Assembly (NCBI GenBank): GCA_029448655.1
Contig: JACCLO010000006.1
Location: forward strand, 3,658,001 to 3,722,000
Direction: 5' to 3'
Length of the DNA stretch: 64,000 bases
From: Wolfiporia cocos
Lineage: Eukaryota; Basidiomycota; Agaricomycetes; Polyporales; Phaeolaceae
Under the pieces are notes generated by a model. That model was given only the letters and a program-made list of their open reading frames with translations, did not search any database and had not been told where the DNA came from. Below are positions 57,284 to 64,000 of this stretch, piece by piece (position 1 is the first letter of the stretch; each line of letters opens with the position of its first letter). Both the position numbers and the translations under genes were made by a program.

Positions 57284-57699
57284 TGTCACACTATGGTCAC
57301 ATTATCACATGTAGCATTACCTGTCATGTGCCCTGTAGATAATGCGCACAGGCCATTACTTTAGGGCTGGGCTCGTAGATACTACGCTCACACATGTATA
57401 TATACAACAAGATGGCGGCCTTACAGCCCCATCTCTAGGATTCTCGTCATTGAGCGCAAGCTCCTCTCTTACCACCTAGTCTGTGTTACTGCTGGCCCGG
57501 GGCCCACATCTCGCTTGCTAGTCTGTGAGTCAGCGACTTCATCGTCTGGGGGCCTCTGGCGGCTGGGCACCTTCGGGATGGACCTATGAGTCCGCCTCTG
57601 GCTGTCCTATGAGTACGGCGGTGCCGTTGTCTTGCCGCTATGCAGGCGTGTGAGGATCCCTCTGTAGCCAGGGTCGCACAGACTGGTAAGTCTATGACA
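57284..57699 (+). mobile_element. Possible LTR, unassigned family
   Basis: Starts TGTCACACTATGG, ends TCTATGACA, with TATA-like TGTATATATAC near 57397 and the AATGCGCACAGGCC...CTTTAGGG words shared with LTR-4. Flanks differ (GGTAC and GCACA), so support is moderate. Confidence 0.4.
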
Positions 57700-57710
57700 G
57701 CACATCACTA

Positions 57711-58035
57711 ATGGGGGGAAGGGGAAGATGAGGACTGGTGTTGGGAAGACGGGGAGTAGGATGGCGCGGGGAGCAATAGCTGAGAATAAGTCGGCGGAGG
57801 AAGAGATGTCTGCTCGGGAGGGTGGACAGGGCTCTTTGCCGACTCCTGTTTGTGGGAGGGCTCCGGCAAGGAGACTATCGTTGGCTCGGAGCCATTCGTG
57901 GAGCTCGAGCCCGCAAAGCTGTATGGTAAATTCATACGCGCGGCGGACACCGAAAGCGTGTCGCCGCTCTCCAGATCGTGGTGTGCCACATATGAGTTGC
58001 GTGGAGATGGTCGGAATAGGGAGCGAGGCGGCCTA
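57711..58035 (-). CDS. Possible C-terminal exon, Ser/Pro-rich, unknown
   Basis: An acceptor-like TTTTACTAG on the minus strand at about 58036 opens about 108 codons to a stop at 57708. Low complexity, Ser/Pro-rich, with a PPPTY (PPxY, WW-binding type) motif. No partner exon or family recognised; it may be a cytosolic tail or a shadow. Confidence 0.25.
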
Positions 58036-58181
58036 GTAAAAGTAAGCATTGTGTGCAGAGGCGGATATTGTGCAGAGGCAGTGATTGAACCTTCCAGAAT
58101 TTGGGCAGCCATATATACCTGCACCCTGCCACACCACTCGTGTGTGCAACATTGTTTTCCAGTTGCGGTAACTAAAGCCAC

Positions 58182-58544
58182 TCAAATGCACTGTCAGCAT
58201 GCTGTGCCGGGGCGTGAATGATGCGGGCCAGCCGCCCCATGCGTCTTCGGCGGCGGCCTTCCGCGCGAGCCGGGTGGCTGGCAATGCTGGGGTAGTGCCC
58301 GCTTCTTGTAATGCTGCAATTGTTCGATCATTGCTTTATGCGTTGTCCTTGTATAGCAATGCTCACCTAAACCTCACGTATTACCAAGCTTATTAGCTTG
58401 CCATACACGTGCGTGCACCAAGCTAATAAGCTTGAATTACCGTCCTACCTGCATACTGCCAGTAGCACCGCAGTCAATTGCCCTTCTGGGGTGAAGATCA
58501 TGTGCCCGCTCACTCCCCGCGCCACCCACCAGCGCCTCACTCCC
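58182..58544. other. Intergenic, nothing recognised
   Basis: 363 bp; only a small AAGCTTATTAGCTTG palindrome pair near 58386-58432, a potential hairpin. Confidence 0.4.
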
Positions 58545-59080
58545 TGACACAAACTAGTTGTGGGACTCACTCTATAACCTTGGTAAGCGACTTAAAGTAG
58601 TTGCTGGAGGTTGGTGAGGATACTAGTAGGCGCAAGCAGGAATGATGTGTAACTGTGCGAATGCAGAGAACAAATCTAAGGCTTATCCGCTGAGATAGCC
58701 CTACTTATATACATGCTTTGTTTGGTTACCGGTAAGGGAGCCAAACATGAAAGTGGTCTGTGCGCAGACATAACTAATATGGTTAAGTCGTAAACTACAG
58801 TAGACCATGTGCGTCGGTAATGGCCGCACCAGTAAGAGCGTTTGTTTGGACCGTAGGTCCATGTTATGGAAGTGGCTGTAGCTACGTTAGTAAGCCATGC
58901 ATGTGATTCCTATATTCCGGTATCGGGACATGAGTAATCGTAAGGTCATTGGCATGTGATAACGAGCGGGCCGCTTATCCAATTGTACTGACATAGCCCG
59001 GTATCGGGATATGAGTAAGGCGCGTGACACCGGAGGTTATTCCGCTGAGTCATTGACGCGTACAAGCGTGTTATGTACGT
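58545..59080 (-). mobile_element. LTR-2, interrupted by element 5
   Basis: Minus-orientation LTR-2 beginning TGACACAAACTAG and following the 7072-7770 copy to GTGTTATGTACGT, where element 5 begins at 59081. The remaining part of the LTR would lie beyond element 5, outside the window. Confidence 0.85.
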
Positions 59081-59219
59081 TGTCACAGATTTATCTGGGG
59101 CTTACAGCATTTTTTCTATGATTATAGCAATTTATCCGGGATTTATATGTCTAACTACAAGTTATCTACGGGTTAACTCCCATTGCCACCACGACAAGCT
59201 CTTAACTGGGCTTATCAAC

Positions 59220-60140
59220 TGTCACAGATAATGCGAAAGCATAATATCATAGACGTTACGGAGCAATAACTAGGGTACATTACCCGTACGTGGCGCCGGC
59301 ATACATGGCCTACACCATAGAGTGTCTAATAGGCGCCGAGCGTGGGAATATGAACTGCAGATATAGCTGGACCCTCGATAGCAGCATGAGCTGTTATCGT
59401 AGCCCTTTTGGGGGAGTGGTCTATAACACCACTCATAAGCGCATTGCATTGGGTCCGCTGCGCGTCTTGTGATATAATAACAGCTCACCCGGTCGCCGGT
59501 TCGAACCTGGGTGGTGGCAAATATTTCCACTGCCTGGGGCGCTTCCGAACCACTGGTGGCTGAGGGAAAAGTACCCACCACGTGACCCCCTGTATCATGG
59601 GGCCCCTCTATAACCGTAAGGTATCAGGGGATAAGATTGGTCAAAGCTTGCGTGGTAAAAACTACTATTAAATAGCCTTAACCCGCACCCGAAATCCAGG
59701 GTGTAAGTGGGCCTTCAAGAGGTTGGCACACACGTCATAAGCCAAATGGTATAAGGGATTGGGGGTACCCTTCACCAGGCACAATGACAAAGCATAGTAG
59801 AAGTGATACTTAGTACCGGGGGCGGCTTGATGCAGCCTAAGTTATCTCCTTAACCAGAGACGGTTAATCCTTGAAGTGGGGGTAATGTCACAGATAATGC
59901 GAAAGCATAATATCATAGACGTTACGGAGCAATAACTAGGGTACATTACCCGTACGTGGCGCCGGCATACATGGCCTACACCATAGAGTGTCTAATAGGC
60001 GCCGAGCATGGGAATATGAACTGCAGATATAGCTGGACCCTCGATAGCAGCATGAGCTGTTATCGTAGCCCTTTTGGGGGAGTGGTCTATAACACCACTC
60101 ATAAGCGCATTGCATTGGGTCCGCTGCGCGTCTTGTGATA
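59220..60140 (+). mobile_element. TRIM-like miniature LTR element
   Basis: Complete 921-bp element: 255-bp LTRs at 59220-59474 and 59886-60140 that I find to differ at one base, a 411-bp internal region without coding capacity, and a perfect duplication TCAAC (59215-59219 and 60141-60145). The internal part begins TAATAACAG, contains a tRNA T-arm-like GGTTCGAACC near 59502 and ends with the polypurine GAAGTGGGGG. LTRs start TGTCACAG and end TTGTGATA. It must be mobilised by proteins of another element; the start and polypurine region resemble elements 3 and 5. Confidence 0.92.
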
Positions 60141-60745
60141 TCAACCACATGACTAGCTTACATAACGCTACGGTACAACCACGTCCAATAGCAACACTAC
60201 AGCTACGTCATACAGGTCTCGCCCGTCAGAGCAAGACCAGCCACATCATAGATCTTAGATCATAAGGATAGGCCGAGCGCGGCACGCTCACATAATAATG
60301 TCCACACGTACAAACAGTGCCTCGCGGCTTTGTACTGTTGGGTCAGCCTTCCCGGCTTCCCACCGCCATAAGATCCTTGATCACAATGGCACCTCAGGCG
60401 CGCCACGCCTTCGCATAATAATGGCAACACGATCATACAGCACTATATTAGCATCAAGGCAATATCGCTATAGGTCACGGCCTTCTCGGCCTCTCATGGA
60501 CTCGGAGTTCTCCAAGTCCCGGGCTTCTGCCATCACGGCGTTGCCCAAACACCGGACCTCGCCTCACGGCTAAGTCCAATACATGCCCCAGTAACCATCC
60601 GGTCCGGGCTGTAACACATGCCACGGTACTTCCCGTCCAATGGCATAACGACCTCGGCGTCTCGCCTTGGTCATCCAACGAAGCACGGCCAATCGCCATT
60701 ATACCTCACGGTATCCGGCAACCGGCTTCCTCTATACCCGGGCTG

Positions 60746-61453
60746 TGTTACGGGTCAAATACCCGTTCGTATATTCGAGTCGCGAATATAGATCGTTCTT
60801 CTGCACGTAGGCGTGTAGCCGTATGCAAGGCAAATACTCGTTAGATGCCTTCGGGTCCTAAGTGAAGTTCTTAGGAGATCGGTTAATATCCAATACGCGT
60901 TAGAGGATATAATCTGTTCAGATGCGAGTCTGATAGAATATAAGACTCGCCTAAGTCTGAGAAGTCAGTGTGCACTTCGAGGACTTAGTTGTTCAGTTGC
61001 TCGAGTGAGAAATACTGAGCGTAGTTTCCTACGTTTGAGAACGAGTATAAGACTTCTTGTTTATACAACAAGGTCGAGCTAAAGAGCCTCAACAGTAAGT
61101 ACATGAGTTTATATACTACGTTGGGTTTTAGGGGTCGAGCCCGTCCCAGATGTCACCAATACTATCTACGCTATAGTACCAAACGTTTGATAGGTATGTA
61201 GTGATACTCCTGAGATGATAGATAGGAATGATGGCGGTTGAACACCATCTATCAGCTAATAAACGATGAACACAAAATGGTGGCAGAGTTGGATCTGCCA
61301 AAGATGAAACGCGCCCTATAGACTAGTACAACCGGGGATGCGCCCAGTAGAGTCACGAGTAGCCAGGGGAGTTGGTTGCGCAACAAGTCCCTGTATCGTA
61401 TTCGTCCAATGGTGAGTTCTGTCGATATTCGAAAAATTAGAATAACCGTAACA
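60746..61453 (-). mobile_element. Solo LTR, LTR-3 family, nested in LTR-6
   Basis: 708 bp, minus orientation, perfect duplication GGCTG (60741-60745 and 61454-61458). Confidence 0.93.
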
Positions 61454-61811
61454 GGCTGCGCCCGCGTTACTGACAAGATAACTAACAAATCCCTCTCCTA
61501 CTATTGGTGCGGCCATTAGGGCCCATCACAGCCATTGTAGATAGAGTCCTAAACATCAGATAAGATAGCGCTTCGCCCTTTGGCAAAGCCACATAACCCG
61601 GTAAGGACATAGCTAGCTAGTAGCACGTGACCTTCCCATAAAACATGTATATAACGATAGGGCTAGACACCTTTACGCCTTAGTTCTATTATTCTCGGCT
61701 TGCGCCGTAGAATAACTCTCACCATCCTGCTGCGCTGGTATTGCCTCCTCTCTAAGTCGCTTTATCTCAAGAATATAGGCACTTGGTGAGTCCCACAGGC
61801 ATACTGTGTCA

Positions 61812-62830
61812 TAATAATAGAACTTCCTACCCCCCCGCCCTTCCTTAACTGGTTGGGCCTGGGGTTTTTCCCCCCACAGGTGTCTGAGATTGCGCCCCTT
61901 TCTGCCTCTGCAGCCCTGACAAGGGTTGTATGCTTAATGGTTGGGTTCTGGGGGATACTAGCGGCGGGGGTTTGATCCCCCTGCCACCCAGTGGGGCTGC
62001 GCCTGCCTAATCAGTGGTGCGGTCCTGCAAACCCGGACTCCAGGGTTAAGGAGAGGCGCTGGCTTCCTGAAAAGGTCGCTGGCGCCAGCGTTTGAGACCC
62101 ATCTACTGGGAAGAGGGGACGGTCTGCCTGTGTGCGCCCAACCCCCTGACATGGCAAGTGCTGTTTAGCGCCCCATCTCTACCAGTAGAGTCGCCATTAT
62201 GGCGGCATGGGAATCTTGCAAGCCGATCCCCAGGCGTAAGGGACCTGCTTTGGATCCTTAATTGGATTAAAGTGGTGAGGTGGCACGGCTCGCAAGGCCG
62301 CGCCGGCCTAGGTTACAGAGCGGTAGCCAATAGCGTTAGTCCTTCGGGCAGCTCGGCGTGCTCTCTCCCTATTGCTATCGGAGGCACCCCCGGAAGACTG
62401 CGGCGTAGCCCACCATCTTTGATGCGTGGAGCGCTCGTTAAATCGCGTCCTTGTGGTGACGGTGGGATCTGCGCCTTGAAGCTTCCAGGGAGGGCCTAAG
62501 ACGGTAAACCTTGCCATTGAAGCGTGGTAAGGGCTGCGGTGTAATACTGCGGCCCACTTTCCGGTCTGCTCCTTAGGGGATGCGGGCCGTGTATCTTCTT
62601 CCCAACCAAGTGATCCAGCCAATCAAATGCTGGCAATCACCGACCCTACCCCAGGAGCGAGCGCCTCTGCATCAAGCTGCATGCGAATATCTCCGCCTTT
62701 TGGCACTGGGTCATGGGCATCTATGAAGACACCTGGAGGTTTAATTCTGCGCAGCAACCTTCAAAAGGTTGCCCTAACCATGACCCCGTTCTTATTGTGT
62801 TCAATGAATATGACCACTCAGTGATAGTTC
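61812..62830 (+). other. 5' leader of element 5 with conserved hairpin
   Basis: Begins TAATAATAGAACTTCC right after the LTR. The key hairpin is at 62531-62555: a ten-pair stem (arms GGGCTGCGGT and ACTGCGGCCC, two wobble pairs) around GTAAT. The block to about 62700 aligns with the element 3 leader. The upstream 700 bases are GC-rich with many local inverted repeats (for example GGCGCTGG/CTGGCGCC near 62055-62090). ORFs in it lack family resemblance. Confidence 0.6.
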
Positions 62831-63964
62831 GCTGATGACTCGCTCTTTTAGGTACCCTGGTATCCCAGTCAAAAGTAGATAATATATAGTTTTAGCGGCG
62901 GCTCCATAGTAGTTTACTTACTTTGTAAAGAAGCTTAGAAACCGTCCAATAGCATTTGTATTCAGCCTTTGGAAATCCTGCGTCACCTGTTGGTTCCCAG
63001 CTTATCTAGGCTGGTTAAGGTCGCTTATGTACATATAAAGCAACCTTTTACGTCTTAGGTACAATAAGTCAATCGAAAAACGATACTAGTACCTTACTCG
63101 ACGTAGGATCGCGTACGCTAGGCAAAATATATGCTTATAACTATCATTACTGTGGGAATAACCTATTACCAAGTCGATAAGGATTCACATAATCCGTCGG
63201 CGCCCGTTTGACTTCGGTCTTCGCTCCTGAAAATGGGATTCGGGTTATTGAGCATTAGTCACGGTCATTTCATTTGTTAAGAACCTTAGAACGGGGGGGC
63301 ACCCCTTTTAGTAATGGAATTCCTGACAAGGAAATTACCATCTGTTTGGGAAGAGACGTCTGACAAGCGTCTATAAATAATTGGAAACACTGCCGTTCTC
63401 ACCGGCGTTCCACGTATAAACAGATCGCAATAGATTACTTAATTGAATCTTGCAATCTGGGTTAGAGGAAGGGAAAACAAGGGACACACGCTATTGATAC
63501 GCGTTCCCTTGAAGTGTAGCGGAGGTCGTCAAGACTTCCAGAATCACACTTCATTCGGCATCTTCGCACATCGCCGAATTCACACCGGTCCCAAACCGGT
63601 CCCCCCGAATTGAAATCGACAAATTCGCATGCCAACCGCAAATATTGTCACGAGACTTGCTATCTCACTTACGATTTCACTCCAATACGACATCTTCTCT
63701 GTGGGGAGAACAACTGTATTTGGAAATTCACACTAGCAATAAAATGCGATCGTCCGCAAAAGGCTTCAAAAGGAAACTCGAAAATCCTCTGAAATAACAG
63801 ATGAGCCCCATCTTTTAGGACAATCACTCCGATTTGGCAATCGGATATCATTATAATTGCTTGGTTTACGGAAACCTACGTCGTCGAGACACGTAATAAA
63901 TAAATCCGGATCTGTTTCCTATCTTCCGATTAGGAATACATCTCGTCACTACACCGAACAAGAG
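62831..63964. other. Element 5 interior, no ORF recognised
   Basis: 1.1 kb, AT-richer. TCCTGAAAATGGGA at 63225-63238 resembles the TCCTGAAAAGGAG motif before ORF0 in element 3. Direct and inverted short repeats (GACAAGGAAATT, GTCTGACAAGCGTCT). No ORF0 counterpart seen. Confidence 0.4.
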
Positions 63965-64000
63965 TAACACAAGATAACACTTACTTGTGATTGTTGCTTG
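63965..64000 (-). mobile_element. LTR-5 copy, partial at window edge
   Basis: TAACACAAGATAACA matches the left end of the LTR-5 copies at 42219 and 46975; the rest lies outside the window. Confidence 0.7.

Larger units (their letters stand above)
59081..61811 (+). mobile_element. 5' LTR of element 5 (LTR-6), with nested TRIM and solo LTR-3
   Basis: Starts TGTCACAGATTTATC and ends GGTGAGTCCCACAG...CTGTGTCA, the same ending style as LTR-2. Without the inserts at 59220-60140 and 60746-61453 and their duplications it is about 1.09 kb. TATA-like TGTATATAACG near 61647. Confidence 0.78.
59081..64000 (+). mobile_element. Element 5: Ty3/Gypsy-type element (5' part, runs off the window)
   Basis: Consists of a 5' LTR (59081-61811, two nested inserts), a leader (61812 to about 62830) with the hairpin block shared with elements 3 and 4, and about 1.1 kb without long ORFs. 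Inserted into an LTR-2; expected duplication TACGT (59076-59080), other copy outside. No gag or pol is seen before the window ends. Confidence 0.7.

Noticed and set aside
59490..59516. tRNA gene with TTCGAAC loop
   Set aside because: GGTTCGAACC is a palindrome and the acceptor and D arms are missing; kept as part of the TRIM interior.
61958..62499. ORFs in the element 5 leader
   Set aside because: No family resemblance, on both strands, in GC-rich structured sequence; the block aligns with non-coding leaders.
1..64000. CRISPR array, prokaryotic operon or phage-like defence system
   Set aside because: No regularly spaced repeats; genes contain spliceosomal introns and the setting is a fungal chromosome.

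Overview
The window looks like a repeat-rich segment of a basidiomycete genome, probably an Agaricomycete. The reasons are genes split by many introns of about 50-65 bp with GT...AG ends, GC-rich coding exons, a Crinkler-type effector family and an abundance of chromodomain Ty3/Gypsy retrotransposons. I could not assign a species. More than half of the window is transposable elements stacked inside one another; host genes sit in two islands.

Layout. (1) 1-5472: the 3' part of a Ty3/Gypsy element (element 1) with a dUTPase domain ahead of its protease, sitting in an older pol relic (5473-6710). (2) 7072-12236: solo LTRs of three families, each with a perfect 5-bp target duplication, and older LTR debris. 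(3) 12434-23406: the main gene island, with an MDR oxidoreductase, a mitochondrial carrier, a HOP2/TBPIP meiotic recombination protein, a secreted GPI-type glycoprotein and a C2-domain phosphatidylserine decarboxylase. (4) 24621-48549: a disrupted host gene followed by a pile-up of three retroelements (element 2 minus, element 3 plus, element 4 minus) with nested solo LTRs. (5) 48622-55850: a cluster of Crinkler-type nuclease-kinase proteins (one long copy, two fragments), an aldose 1-epimerase pseudogene split by a SWIM-containing MULE-like DNA transposon, and a broken membrane-protein gene. (6) 55894-64000: GC-palindromic repeats, then element 5, whose 5' LTR is itself interrupted by a complete miniature LTR element and a solo LTR.

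The most notable signal is the group formed by elements 3, 4 and 5. Elements 3 and 4 carry a coiled-coil ORF upstream of gag ('ORF0') and a C-terminal dUTPase after the chromodomain (cut short in 4). All three share a long 5' leader with a hairpin whose loop is conserved (GTAAT/GTAAA) while its stem sequence changes and stays paired. Element 1 has its dUTPase in a different place, so dUTPase capture or shuffling seems to have happened more than once.

The host genes do not form an operon or one pathway. The carrier and HOP2 are divergently transcribed from a 284-bp gap; the Crinkler-type gene and the epimerase remnant are also head to head. LTR families are numbered here for convenience: LTR-1 (element 1), LTR-2 (element 3), LTR-3 (element 2, 708 bp), LTR-4 (453 bp), LTR-5 (element 4, 611 bp), LTR-6 (element 5, about 1.1 kb). 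Exon boundaries are by eye from splice consensus and frame closure.
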